Source of the DNA: Gammaproteobacteria bacterium
GTDB lineage: Bacteria; Pseudomonadota; Gammaproteobacteria; UBA5335
DNA length: 14,148 nt
Assembly: GCA_011620145.1 (NCBI GenBank)
Contig: WOZT01000114.1
Coordinates: 1-14,148 of the forward strand
Reading direction: 5' to 3'
The notes below the pieces were generated by a model, which worked only from the letters and a program-made list of their open reading frames with translations, did not search any database and was not told the origin of the DNA. Shown here one piece after another: positions 1 to 7,802 of the stretch; within the stretch, counting starts at the first letter, position 1; the number at the start of each line of letters is the position of its first letter. A program made the position numbers and the translations under genes.

Positions 1-120
1 TTGCTGGGAGACAGCGCCAGCCTGCGCTGGCTGCATCAACAGATCTGGATCGGCGCCGATCCGGCGCGCGCAGCCGCTTGGGGCGTGGCGTCGAATGAGC
101 CCGTTACTGTCGCTGCCTGA
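1..120 (+). CDS. 3' end of an unidentified gene (partial)
   Basis: The frame is open from the first base of the window to a TGA at 118-120 and gives 39 residues, among them RWLHQQIWIGADPARAAAWG. The start lies outside the window. I recognise no family in this tail, so no function is given. Support is limited: an open frame with plausible proteobacterial codon use, followed by about 200 nt without a gene. It could also be a chance open frame. Confidence 0.35.
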   Translation: MLGDSASLRWLHQQIWIGADPARAAAWGVASNEPVTVAA

Positions 121-334
121 TCGCAGGCTTGCCTCAACTTTTCCACGCTGGGTGATGGCGAACAGATGCCCATCGCCTATTGTCTCCCGCTTTTTTTGGA
201 TCTTCCGCGGGATAAAACGCCGAATTGAGTGAGTTCAATTTCAGCTTGAACCCAACGGCGTGGGGCGTCACCCCGGATTCTTTGCCTGGGCACAACTGTG
301 GGATTGATGGGTAGCCATCTTGTTATGCCGGGCT
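121..334. other. intergenic spacer upstream of the efflux operon
   Basis: I see no gene here. An 8-bp hairpin with one G-T pair (151-158 with 170-177) lies 13 nt before a run of seven T (191-197). It could be a poor terminator for the gene ending at 120, but the gap before the T run is too long for a standard one. GTTCAA (233-238) and TTGAAC (246-251) form a weak inverted repeat of unknown meaning. Confidence 0.3.
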
Positions 335-358
335 TATAATTAGCCCCCTAATGATTAG
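335..358 (+). promoter_or_regulatory. promoter -10 with overlapping MarR-type operator of the efflux operon
   Basis: A consensus -10 box TATAAT lies at 335-340. No good -35 is seen at the usual distance. Overlapping its end, ATTAG (339-343), CTAAT (348-352) and ATTAG (354-358) make two nested inverted repeats: ATTAG-cccc-CTAAT and the perfect dyad CTAAT-g-ATTAG (348-358). The expected transcription start (about 347) falls between the arms, so a bound dimer would block initiation. MarR regulators commonly repress their own operons through such dyads. Self-repression by the adjacent marR gene is an inference. AGAGGG (357-362) is the ribosome binding site of marR. Confidence 0.55.
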
Positions 359-369
359 AGGGCTTTTCT

Positions 370-804
370 TTGCTCCCGCTTGACGAACGCTTTTCGAACG
401 CCCTGCATAACGCGGCACGCGCCTGGAGACTGGCCGTGGATCGTCGGCTCAAGCATTTGGGCCTCAGCCAGGCAGGCTGGATGACTGTCACGGTCCTTGC
501 CAAGGCAACGGAGCCCTTATCCCAGGTCGATCTGGCCAACCGCCTGGGCGTTGAAGGCGCGACGATGGTGGCCATGATCGATCGGCTGGAAAAAGCCGGC
601 TTGGTGGTGCGCAAGCCTTCTGAAAGTGACCGGCGCGTTAAATGGGTGGAGCTGACGGAGGCGGGTGATCGGCTCTATGGCCTCGTCAAGGCCGAATCGA
701 ACACCTTTCGCAATGAGTTTTTGAAAGATATCGATGCGGAAAGCCTGTTGATCGCCACCGAACTCCTGGAGCGATTGCATGGGGTGGCGGAGTCGGCCAA
801 ATGA
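370..804 (+). CDS. MarR-family transcriptional regulator of the efflux operon
   Basis: This 144-residue protein has the length and layout of MarR repressors. Helical dimerisation segments lie at both ends. A winged helix-turn-helix covers about 49-80 (SQVDLANRLG...ATMVAMIDRLEKAGLV), followed by the wing with the family signature SDRR at 86-89 and VELTEAG. The start is the TTG at 370, because the only in-frame stop upstream is at 352-354 and AGAGGG at 357-362 is well placed for it. The stop overlaps the start of the exporter gene by 4 nt (ATGA), so regulator and pump are translated together. By analogy with EmrR/MarR it probably represses the operon until a phenolic or other toxic ligand binds; the ligand cannot be told from sequence. 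Confidence 0.9.
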   Translation: MLPLDERFSNALHNAARAWRLAVDRRLKHLGLSQAGWMTVTVLAKATEPLSQVDLANRLGVEGATMVAMIDRLEKAGLVVRKPSESDRRVKWVELTEAGDRLYGLVKAESNTFRNEFLKDIDAESLLIATELLERLHGVAESAK

Positions 805-2366
805 GCAGCACCGCTATCCCCACGATGGCCGAAAGTCCTGGTTTTGGCCTGAACCGACGCATGATCACCGTCTCGATCATGCTGGCCACCATCATCCAGA
901 CGCTCGACAGCACCATCGCGAACGTCGCCCTGCCGCATATGCAAGGCAGCTTGTCCGCCTCACAGGACCAGATCACCTGGGTGCTGACGTCCTACATTGT
1001 CGCAGCGGCAATCGCCACGCCGTTGACCGGTTGGATGGTCGACCGCTTCGGTCAAAAAAACGTATTCCTGATGTCCATTGCCGGCTTCACATTTGCTTCG
1101 GCCCTGTGCGGTATTTCGATGTCGTTGACAGAAATTGTGGCGGCTCGGTTGCTGCAGGGCGTATTCGGCGCCGCATTGGTGCCGCTGTCGCAAGCGGTTC
1201 TGCTGGATATCAATCCGCCTGAAAAGCGCGGTTCGGCGATGGCGGTGTGGGGCATGGGCGTGATGGTGGGCCCCATTCTGGGGCCGACACTGGGCGGCTG
1301 GTTGACGGACAGTTACGACTGGCGTTGGGTCTTTTTCATTAATGTCCCGATCGGTGCCACAGCTTTCTACGGGGTGTGGCGATACATCCGGAAGGTGCCG
1401 GGCGAGCGGGCCATGAGCTTCGATGCTTTCGGATTTGTGACCTTGAGTCTGGCCATCGGTGCGCTGCAAATGCTGTTGGATCGTGGCGAACAAAATGACT
1501 GGTTTTCGTCGCTTGAAACCTGGATCGAAGCGATCGTGCTGGCCATGAGCTTCATCTATTTTGTGATTCACACTGTTTTCATGCCCGCCGAAAAATCCTT
1601 TTTCGACTATCGTTTGGTGAAAAATCGGAATTACGTGAGCGGCCTGCTGTTTATCTTTGTGGTCGGCATGGTGTTGTTCGCGATTCGTGCCATGACGCCC
1701 ACCATGCTGCAAAACCTTTTTCAATACACCGCTGCGACGGCTGGGCTCGTAACAGCGCCAAGCGGCATCGGCACCATGATTTCCATGCTTCTGGTCGGGC
1801 GCCTGGTCGGGCGCGTCGAGCTGCGTCTTCTTTTGTTCTCTGGATTTGTCATTACGGCCCTGTCGCTCTGGATGATGAGTGGTTATTCACTTGAAATTGC
1901 GAAGAGCGATATTGTGTGGCCCGGTGTGATTCAGGGTATCGGCATGGGTCTGGTTTTTGTGCCCTTGAGCACGGCGACATTTGCTACTCTGTCGCCCTCC
2001 ATGCGCGCGCAGGGCACAGCCATCTATAGCCTGATCCGTAACATTGGCAGCAGTATCGGCATCTCCCTGGTACAGACCTTGTTGGTGCGCAACACCCAAA
2101 TCATGCACGCATCGCTGGCTGAAAAAATCACCTATGCCAATCCCGCATTCAATGATCCTGTCGTTGCCTCGGTTTATAACCTGGGCACCCTGGAAGGGTT
2201 GGCGACGCTCAACGGGGAAATAACCCGGCAGGCCGCGATGATCGCCTATGTCGATGACTTTTGGATGATGACCATTTTAACCGTGCTGGTTATTCCCCTG
2301 TTGCTGCTGATCAGCCCGCCGAAAAAAGGTGAAGCAAGCATGACAGACCATATTGCGATGGATTAG
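801..2366 (+). CDS. DHA2-family (EmrB/QacA type) MFS drug exporter
   Basis: A 521-residue inner-membrane protein with about 14 hydrophobic segments, the normal size for the DHA2 drug:H+ antiporters. Signatures seen: LDSTIANVALP (35-45) in TM1; MFS motif A GWMVDRFGQKN (77-87) after TM2; antiporter motif C (about 152-166, GMGVMVGPILGPTLGG) in TM5; and WRWVFFINVPIG (174-185) before TM6. It should use the proton gradient to push substrates into the adaptor encoded downstream. The start ATG overlaps the marR stop, and GGAG at 789-792 lies 8 nt before it. With the adaptor and outer-membrane channel in the same operon it makes a complete EmrAB-TolC-like pump. The name emrB is not assigned because the substrate and exact orthology are unknown. 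Confidence 0.93.
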   Translation: MSSTAIPTMAESPGFGLNRRMITVSIMLATIIQTLDSTIANVALPHMQGSLSASQDQITWVLTSYIVAAAIATPLTGWMVDRFGQKNVFLMSIAGFTFASALCGISMSLTEIVAARLLQGVFGAALVPLSQAVLLDINPPEKRGSAMAVWGMGVMVGPILGPTLGGWLTDSYDWRWVFFINVPIGATAFYGVWRYIRKVPGERAMSFDAFGFVTLSLAIGALQMLLDRGEQNDWFSSLETWIEAIVLAMSFIYFVIHTVFMPAEKSFFDYRLVKNRNYVSGLLFIFVVGMVLFAIRAMTPTMLQNLFQYTAATAGLVTAPSGIGTMISMLLVGRLVGRVELRLLLFSGFVITALSLWMMSGYSLEIAKSDIVWPGVIQGIGMGLVFVPLSTATFATLSPSMRAQGTAIYSLIRNIGSSIGISLVQTLLVRNTQIMHASLAEKITYANPAFNDPVVASVYNLGTLEGLATLNGEITRQAAMIAYVDDFWMMTILTVLVIPLLLLISPPKKGEASMTDHIAMD

Positions 2367-2370
2367 TGAC

Positions 2371-3867
2371 ATGAACGATTTAACGAGCGGCATGGCTCAA
2401 GGCGACCAGGCATCCATTTTTTGGCCTTCAATGCGGCTGACGGTTATCTGTCTGTGCGCCATTCTGTTCGGGATGGTCGGCTGTGCCAGAATCCCCGCTG
2501 ATCACGATACGTTACCGCAGCAGGATCTTGCTGGTGTGCAACTCGCCCCAAACATCAAGCTGGCGCGTGATGGTTGGCCGCAGGCGCAATGGTGGACGCG
2601 CTATGGCGATGAGCAGTTGAACCAGTTGATGGCCCAGGCTTTGAAGGATGGCCCCACATTGCAAGTGGCCGGGGCCCGCATTGGCTCGGCGCGCGCGGCA
2701 CTCAAATTGGATCGTGCCGATCTGGGCGCTGATGTGGCACTTGATGCAACAATCAATCGTCAGCGCTACTCCGCCAATGGCTTGTTTCCACCACCCATTG
2801 GGGGCCGCTATTACGGAGAATCAACGCTTCGTCTGATGGCAGGTTATGACCTCGACTGGTGGGGAAAGCGTCGGGCAGCAATCGAGGCGGCGGTCGGTGA
2901 GGTGAATGCGCGTCGGGCTGAATATGCCCAAGCGGAACAGACACTGGCTGCTTCGATTGTGCAGAGTTATTTCAATTTGCAGGCGGGCGGCGCGCGTTTG
3001 GCCAACGTCGAAAAAATGCGTGTGGCGCAGCGCAGCCTGGTGATGGATCGAAGTAAACGCGTTGCGCATGGCCTGGCGTCCATTGATGAACAACGTAAGG
3101 CGGAAGAAGATCTGGCTGGATTGAATGAGCAACATGCGGCGCTTGCGGCGCAGTATGGCCGCGAGCTTGAGGCATTGCGCGCCTTGTTGGGCGCAGATGG
3201 TCATGCACTGGCCAGTTTTGCGCCGCACGCGCTTCCTGACGTTCCCGATTCATTGCCGACAAACCTCGGTATTGAGTTGCTGGCGCGCCGTCCTGATCTG
3301 CAAGCCGCACGGTGGCGAATCGAAGCCTCATTGAGCCGCATTGAGGCGGCACAAGCGGCGTTTTACCCCGACATCAATCTCAGCAGTTTTTTTGGCTTTG
3401 ATGCCTTGTCGATTGACAACCTCATGAAGGCATCGAGCCGAACACCTTTCATAGGTTCAACACTGAGCCTGCCATTGTTTGACAGCGGCAGATTGCAAGC
3501 CCGTCTCGGTGTGGCACGAATTCAGCGCAATGAAATCATTGCCGATTACAACCAGTCTGTATTCGTGGCCGTGCGCGATGTGGCGCAAAGCGGATTGGCC
3601 CTGCAAGGCCTGGAAATTCAGACCCGGGAACAGGCAGCGTCAGCCGCCGCCATACAGGCCTTGATGAACACCGCATCGGCCCGATTCAATCAAGGTCTGA
3701 TCGATCACAGCACCTTGCTGTCCGCTGAAATGGCGGTACTCAAGCAGGAAGATGCCAGCCTGCAATTGAAAAATCAGCAACTGCAGGCTGAAGTGGCCTT
3801 GATCAAGGCATTGGGGGGCGGTTATCGGGCGGAACCAAGCCCCATGGATACTGCGCTCAAACAGTAA
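2371..3867 (+). CDS. NodT-type outer-membrane efflux lipoprotein (TolC-like channel)
   Basis: The protein is a member of the outer-membrane factor family (two OEP repeats), the exit duct of tripartite pumps. Diagnostic features are the WWTRYGDEQLNQLMAQAL segment near the N-terminus, long helical stretches, and the conserved RRPDLQAARWRIEAS segment with AAFYPDINLS after it. A lipoprotein signal is visible: MRLTVICLC followed by a lipobox ending VGC, so the Cys (residue 38 from this start) is probably lipidated. Start choice is uncertain. ATG 2353 overlaps the exporter gene, ATG 2371 follows its stop by 4 nt, and ATG 2431 gives the most typical short lipoprotein leader (Cys at 18). None has a strong ribosome binding site. 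It is the third gene of the efflux operon. Confidence 0.9.
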   Translation: MNDLTSGMAQGDQASIFWPSMRLTVICLCAILFGMVGCARIPADHDTLPQQDLAGVQLAPNIKLARDGWPQAQWWTRYGDEQLNQLMAQALKDGPTLQVAGARIGSARAALKLDRADLGADVALDATINRQRYSANGLFPPPIGGRYYGESTLRLMAGYDLDWWGKRRAAIEAAVGEVNARRAEYAQAEQTLAASIVQSYFNLQAGGARLANVEKMRVAQRSLVMDRSKRVAHGLASIDEQRKAEEDLAGLNEQHAALAAQYGRELEALRALLGADGHALASFAPHALPDVPDSLPTNLGIELLARRPDLQAARWRIEASLSRIEAAQAAFYPDINLSSFFGFDALSIDNLMKASSRTPFIGSTLSLPLFDSGRLQARLGVARIQRNEIIADYNQSVFVAVRDVAQSGLALQGLEIQTREQAASAAAIQALMNTASARFNQGLIDHSTLLSAEMAVLKQEDASLQLKNQQLQAEVALIKALGGGYRAEPSPMDTALKQ

Positions 3868-3889
3868 GCGGGTAAATGGAACAGCACTT

Positions 3890-5047
3890 ATGACAACAGA
3901 CAATCCGGTCACTTCGAATAATCGCAAACGCCGACTGATGATGCTGGGCGCAACCCTGCTTTTCATTCTGCTCGCGATTGCCTACGGCATTTATTACATC
4001 CAGGTGTTATCACAGCAGGAAGAGACCGATAACGCTTATGTGGGTGGCAACCTGATCACACTGACCTCCCAGGTTTCCGGCAATGTCCAGGACATTCTTG
4101 TCGTTGAAACTCAGCAGGTTCAAGCCGGCGCAGAGGTCATCAAGCTGGATCCCACTGATGCCGAAGTGGCGCAACGTCAGGCGGAGGCCCGCTTGGAGGC
4201 GGCGGTATTCCAGTTGCGCGAGCGCTACGCCTCTCTTGCCCAATATGAGGCAGTGATCGCACAGCGCCAGCTTAGTGTACAAAAGGCGCAGGATGATCTG
4301 GCGCGTCGAGCGCCGCTGGCTGGCGACCAAACTCTGTCAGCCGAAGAGGTTGCACATGCCAGACAGGCTGATGAAGATGCCAGGGCCGCACTGGATGTCG
4401 CTGTCAAGCAGGCAGAATCCGTCCGATCGGGGCTGGGTGGGGTGGCGCTGATCAACCATCCGAGTGTGCTTTCCGCCAAGGCTGATTTCATCCAAACCTG
4501 GCTTGCGCTGAGGCGTAATGTGATTCTGGCCCCGGTGTCGGGTTATATCGCCAAGCGCAGTGTGCAGGTGGGTGCTCATGTCACGCCGGGAACGGTCATG
4601 CTCTCCATCGTTCCACTGGATCAATTATGGGTTGATGCCAACTTCAAGGAATCGGAATTGCGCAATATCCGTGTGGATCAGCCCGTTAAGATCGAAGCGG
4701 ATCTCTACGGCAGCAAAGTGGAATATCACGGTAAAGTTGGCGGCTTATCAGCCGGAACAGGCAGCGCTTTTTCGTTGCTGCCAGCACAGAATGCAACCGG
4801 AAACTGGGTCAAGGTCGTTCAGCGTTTGCCGGTTCGGATTCAGCTTGATCCGAAGGAATTGGCTGAGCATCCCTTGCGCATTGGCTTGTCAACGACGGTG
4901 ACGGTGGATACGCATCAACGGGACGGCGGTGTGCTGGGAAGTTCCATGCCTTTGGCGCCAGTGAATTCCACCCAGGTCCTGAACCAACCCATTCAGGAAG
5001 CCGAAGCCATTGCCGATCGCATTATTTCCAGAAGTCTTGCGAAATAA
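3890..5047 (+). CDS. EmrA/HlyD-type membrane fusion (periplasmic adaptor) protein
   Basis: A 385-residue adaptor that bridges the inner-membrane exporter and the outer-membrane channel. It has a short basic cytoplasmic start, one membrane anchor (about 16-40), then the EmrA hallmark ETDNAYV (45-51). The first lipoyl half is at about 52-90 and an alpha-helical hairpin at about 92-180. The second lipoyl half and beta-barrel start at APVSGYIAKRSVQVGAHV (214-231) and run through LWVDANFKESEL (246-257). The segment GTGSAFSLLPAQNATGNWVK (289-308) is typical of EmrA-type partners of DHA2 exporters rather than of RND adaptors, matching the exporter at 801-2366. The gene starts 22 nt after the channel gene, with only a weak GGA before the ATG. 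It is the last certain member of the operon. Confidence 0.93.
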   Translation: MTTDNPVTSNNRKRRLMMLGATLLFILLAIAYGIYYIQVLSQQEETDNAYVGGNLITLTSQVSGNVQDILVVETQQVQAGAEVIKLDPTDAEVAQRQAEARLEAAVFQLRERYASLAQYEAVIAQRQLSVQKAQDDLARRAPLAGDQTLSAEEVAHARQADEDARAALDVAVKQAESVRSGLGGVALINHPSVLSAKADFIQTWLALRRNVILAPVSGYIAKRSVQVGAHVTPGTVMLSIVPLDQLWVDANFKESELRNIRVDQPVKIEADLYGSKVEYHGKVGGLSAGTGSAFSLLPAQNATGNWVKVVQRLPVRIQLDPKELAEHPLRIGLSTTVTVDTHQRDGGVLGSSMPLAPVNSTQVLNQPIQEAEAIADRIISRSLAK

Positions 5048-5087
5048 TTTGGTTCTGGTGTTTGAGCGAGCATGAAATAGGCACAAC

Positions 5088-5525
5088 ATGTACCGCAAAA
5101 TTCTACTGGCCTACGATAGTTCAAAGTTCAGCGCATCGGCCCTGCGTCAATCGGTCGAACTGGCGAGCCTGTGCAAGGCGGAATTACACCTATTGGGGAT
5201 CGTCGTCACGACTGGGGGGATGGCAATTGCGGAGGCAGTTGGCCCCCCGGACGTGTGGGGACGAGAGCGAGAGGATCTGAAGCGAGTCATCGAACCCATT
5301 GTGAAAGACCTTCGCGCGCAAGGGCTAACGGTGTTTGCCGGTCTTCGTCATGGCGCGCCAGCGGTTGAAATTGCCGCTTATGCTCATGAAGTCGGCGCCG
5401 ATCTGGTGGTGGTTGGCCACAGCCATAAAGATGCGCTGACACGCTGGTTCCAGGGTTCCGTCGGCAGCAAGCTGCTGGATCATTTGCCGTGCAGCCTGCT
5501 CGTGGCAACGGACAAGGGCGAATGA
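5088..5525 (+). CDS. UspA-family universal stress protein
   Basis: A single-domain protein of 145 residues, the usual Usp size, cytoplasmic. The N-terminal strand KILLAYDSS carries the conserved Asp (D10). The C-terminal nucleotide-binding loop reads G110-x2-H113-x9-G123-S124, so the second glycine of the ATP-binding G-2x-G-9x-G(S/T) motif is replaced by His. It may still bind ATP, but this is not certain. The gene lies 40 nt after the adaptor gene with no clear terminator or promoter between, so it may be co-transcribed with the pump. Linking stress response to efflux is an inference from position only. Confidence 0.9.
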   Translation: MYRKILLAYDSSKFSASALRQSVELASLCKAELHLLGIVVTTGGMAIAEAVGPPDVWGREREDLKRVIEPIVKDLRAQGLTVFAGLRHGAPAVEIAAYAHEVGADLVVVGHSHKDALTRWFQGSVGSKLLDHLPCSLLVATDKGE

Positions 5526-5632
5526 CCCTCCCGCGTTTGTGATCTGAGCGGCGCGCGGGTCTGCCCTCGTCAGCGATGCGGAGCGGTGGCGAACAGAAAG
5601 AGCGCTGGCTGCCATCCGCCCCGAAAAGCCCG
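5526..5632. other. short convergent intergenic region
   Basis: This region lies between the ends of the Usp gene (plus) and yaeQ (minus). The only dyad seen is CCCGCG (5530-5535) with CGCGGG (5554-5559), a 6-bp stem with an 18-nt loop and no T run. No convincing terminator can be called in either direction. The rise in GC begins about here. Confidence 0.3.
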
Positions 5633-6169
5633 TCAGCGCCAGCGTTCCGGGCGCACTTCGACCTGTGCCTGATTCACGCTCACCCACAGGCTGCCGTCCT
5701 GAACCGAGACCTGCATCTGCATGCTGCGCGATAGCTCCGGAACCAGGGCGGCCGTGGCCGTCGCGGGCAGGTGCAGCACGGTGAGATTGTCGAAACGGGC
5801 GAGGCTGCCGCGAATCTTCTCCCACCAGATGTGCGGCGCGCGCTCGCCATAGGTCACCACCGTGACGCGCTCGGCGCGGTGGGCACCCTTGCGGATGCGG
5901 CTCTCATCGGGCAGGCCCAGTTCGATCCAGTGGACGATGGCGCCGGTCAAATCCTTTTGCCAGAGATCCGGTTCATCCTCGCTGCTCAGCCCGCGCGTGA
6001 ATTGCAGATCCGCGCTTGCGTAGAGGGCGAAGGTCAGAATCCGCACCATCAGCCGCTCTTCGGTCTCGGACGGGTGGCAGGCCAGCGTCAGGGCGTGGTC
6101 CGCGTAGTAGCCGCGATCCATGTCGGCGATGTTGAGCTGGACCTTGTAGACCGTTGCCTTGAGCGCCAT
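5633..6169 (-). CDS. yaeQ: YaeQ family protein
   Basis: The 178 residues match the family length (about 180) and its typical sequence, starting MALKATVYKVQLNIADMDRG and followed by HPSETEERLMVRILTFAL, then a DEPDLWQKDLTG segment. YaeQ has a PD-(D/E)xK nuclease-like fold by published structure. Its biological role is not settled; an old report linked E. coli YaeQ to RfaH suppression. The ATG lies 18 nt after the dbpA stop, with GGGTG upstream, so the two are probably one transcript. The gene is convergent with the Usp gene. Nothing looks broken. Confidence 0.93.
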   Translation of the reverse strand: MALKATVYKVQLNIADMDRGYYADHALTLACHPSETEERLMVRILTFALYASADLQFTRGLSSEDEPDLWQKDLTGAIVHWIELGLPDESRIRKGAHRAERVTVVTYGERAPHIWWEKIRGSLARFDNLTVLHLPATATAALVPELSRSMQMQVSVQDGSLWVSVNQAQVEVRPERWR

Positions 6170-6187
6170 GTCAGCGTGTCACCCGCA

Positions 6188-7573
6188 TCATGGCAATTGC
6201 TGCGCCGAAAAGCGGCGTCCCTTGATGCCCGCCTCGCTCAGGCGCCGGAGCGCCGCCGGCGCCGCCGACCGATCGACGGCGACAAAGGCGTGGCGATCGA
6301 AGAGATCGATCTTGCCCACCGCCGTTCCCGCGATGCCGTCCTCGCCCGTCAATGCCCCCAGGATGTCGCCCGGTCGCAGCTTGTCGCGGCGACCGCCGCC
6401 GATGCGCAATGTGATCCAGCGCGGCGCCACCACCGGCGCTTGCGCATCGATCGTCGGCAGCGGCTGCCACTGCAAGGGGCGCTGCTGTTTGTCCTCGATC
6501 ACATTGGCGCGATGCACCTCGCCGGGCGCGCACAGGCTGAGCGCGAGGCCGGTCTGGCCGGCGCGACCGGTGCGGCCGATGCGATGCACATGGGTTTCAG
6601 GCTCGAACGCCAGCTCGACATTGATCACGGCGGCGAGATCCTTGATGTCCAGGCCCCGCGCCGCAACGTCGGTCGCCACCAGCAGCGGACAACTCTGGTT
6701 GGCGAATTGCACCAGCACCTGGTCGCGCTCGCGCTGTTCCAGATCGCCATGCAGGGCGGCGACATGAAATCCCGCCGCCCGCAAGGACTGGGCAACCTCG
6801 TCGCAGCGTTGCCGCGTGTTGCAGAACAGCACGGCCGAGGCGGGCTGGTAATGCCGCAGCAAGGCATTGAGCGCCTGCTCCCGGGCGCGCGGGTCGACTT
6901 CGAAAAAGAGCTGCTCGATCTGCGTGTCCGCCGCCGCCGAAGGCACGGTGATCTCCACCGGATCGTGCTGGAAACGGCGGCTCAAGGCGCGAATCGTGTC
7001 CGGATAGGTGGCGGAGAACAGCAGCGTCTGGCGCTCCGGCGGCGCGCATGCGATCACCTCGACCATGCTGTCGTGGAAGCCCATGTCGAGCATGCGATCG
7101 GCCTCATCCAGCACCAGCGTTTTCAGCCGCGACAGCTTCAGCGAGCCTTTGGTCAGATGCTTCAGGACGCGCCCCGGCGTCCCGACCACGACATGGGCGC
7201 CGGATTCCAGGGAATTCAGTTGCGGCGCCATCGGCATGCCGCCGCACAGGGTCAGCATCTTGATGTTGCCCAGGCCCCGCGCGAGTTGGCGCAGCACCTT
7301 GGTGACCTGGTCCGCCAGCTCGCGGGTGGGGCAAAGGATCAGCGCCTGGGGCTCGAAACAGCGCGCATCGAGGCGGGTCAGCAGGGCGATGCCGAACGCG
7401 GCCGTCTTGCCGCTGCCCGTCATGGCCTGGGCGATGACATCCTGCCCGGCCAGCAGCGCGGGCAGGCTTTGGGCCTGCACCGGCGTCATGGCGTCGTAGC
7501 CCAGCTCGTGCAAGGTGGTGAGCAGTTCCGGCGCGAGCGGCAGGGTGGAAAAGGCGGCGGGAGTCGATGGCAC
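6188..7573 (-). CDS. dbpA: ATP-dependent RNA helicase DbpA
   Basis: A 461-residue DEAD-box helicase of 23S rRNA maturation; E. coli DbpA has 457. Motifs in order: Q motif region 8-34 (GYDAMTPVQ), Walker A AMTGSGKT (50-57), PTRELA (82-87), DEAD (156-159), SAT (187-189), and HRIGRTGR (330-337). The tail from about 385 (RWITLRIGGGRRDKLRPGDILGAL) is the DbpA-specific RNA-binding domain, which in E. coli recognises hairpin 92 of 23S rRNA. This supports naming it dbpA rather than another DEAD-box gene. The start is a GTG at 7573 giving the expected N-terminus (AFSTLPL), but no clear Shine-Dalgarno precedes it. It heads a likely dbpA-yaeQ transcript. Confidence 0.93.
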   Translation of the reverse strand: MPSTPAAFSTLPLAPELLTTLHELGYDAMTPVQAQSLPALLAGQDVIAQAMTGSGKTAAFGIALLTRLDARCFEPQALILCPTRELADQVTKVLRQLARGLGNIKMLTLCGGMPMAPQLNSLESGAHVVVGTPGRVLKHLTKGSLKLSRLKTLVLDEADRMLDMGFHDSMVEVIACAPPERQTLLFSATYPDTIRALSRRFQHDPVEITVPSAAADTQIEQLFFEVDPRAREQALNALLRHYQPASAVLFCNTRQRCDEVAQSLRAAGFHVAALHGDLEQRERDQVLVQFANQSCPLLVATDVAARGLDIKDLAAVINVELAFEPETHVHRIGRTGRAGQTGLALSLCAPGEVHRANVIEDKQQRPLQWQPLPTIDAQAPVVAPRWITLRIGGGRRDKLRPGDILGALTGEDGIAGTAVGKIDLFDRHAFVAVDRSAAPAALRRLSEAGIKGRRFSAQQLP

Positions 7574-7667
7574 GGCAAGGCGATCCGAGGAAAGGAGGCG
7601 CTATGGTACACCGGGGTGGCTGCCGCTAGCGGTCGCGCTGGATCCGTTGTCGAGGCAAATAGGGAGC
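7574..7667. other. dbpA upstream region with perfect 10-bp palindrome
   Basis: This holds the presumed dbpA leader and promoter on the minus strand. CCGCTAGCGG (7623-7632) is a perfect palindrome and could be an operator or chance. A weak -10-like TACCAT lies on the minus strand near 7605-7610, without a matching -35. The left edge of the truncated hsdR stump is immediately beyond, so part of the original dbpA upstream region may have been replaced by island DNA. Confidence 0.25.
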
Positions 7668-7802
7668 TCAAGCTGTCTCGGCTGACCTTGCCCCCGGTTC
7701 GCCCGCGGCGATGTCCGGGCCGTGCAGCACCGCGTAGCCGAGCGCTTCGAGCCAGGCCAGGGCGGCGTCTTCGACGATGGATTCGGAACAGCGCGTGTTC
7801 AC
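7668..7802 (-). pseudogene. 5' stump of a type I restriction subunit gene (hsdR, truncated)
   Basis: A GTG at 7802-7800 overlaps the TGA of the RhuM/Fic gene (GTGA) and opens a 44-codon frame ending in TGA at 7670-7668. The peptide contains [20 protein letters not shown] and then [12 protein letters not shown]. This closely resembles the N-terminus of HsdR proteins of the roughly 1000-residue class, where the pattern E-x-VEDAAL-x-WL-x-LGY and GPDIAPGEP precedes the nuclease domain. After GEPGA the match ends and a stop follows at once, so the remaining 95 percent or more is gone. RhuM genes are often found directly before hsdR, which supports the reading. It is not the same family member as the intact HsdR at 8844-12278, which starts differently. 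Assignment from memory of the family, not from a search. Confidence 0.65.

Noticed and set aside
151..197. A rho-independent terminator after the first partial gene.
   Set aside because: The 8-bp stem ends 13 nt before the T run, too far for a normal terminator, and the loop is long.
960..1724. A 254-codon minus-strand frame in the exporter gene.
   Set aside because: It is antisense to a gene with clear MFS signatures. The product is His/Gln-rich.
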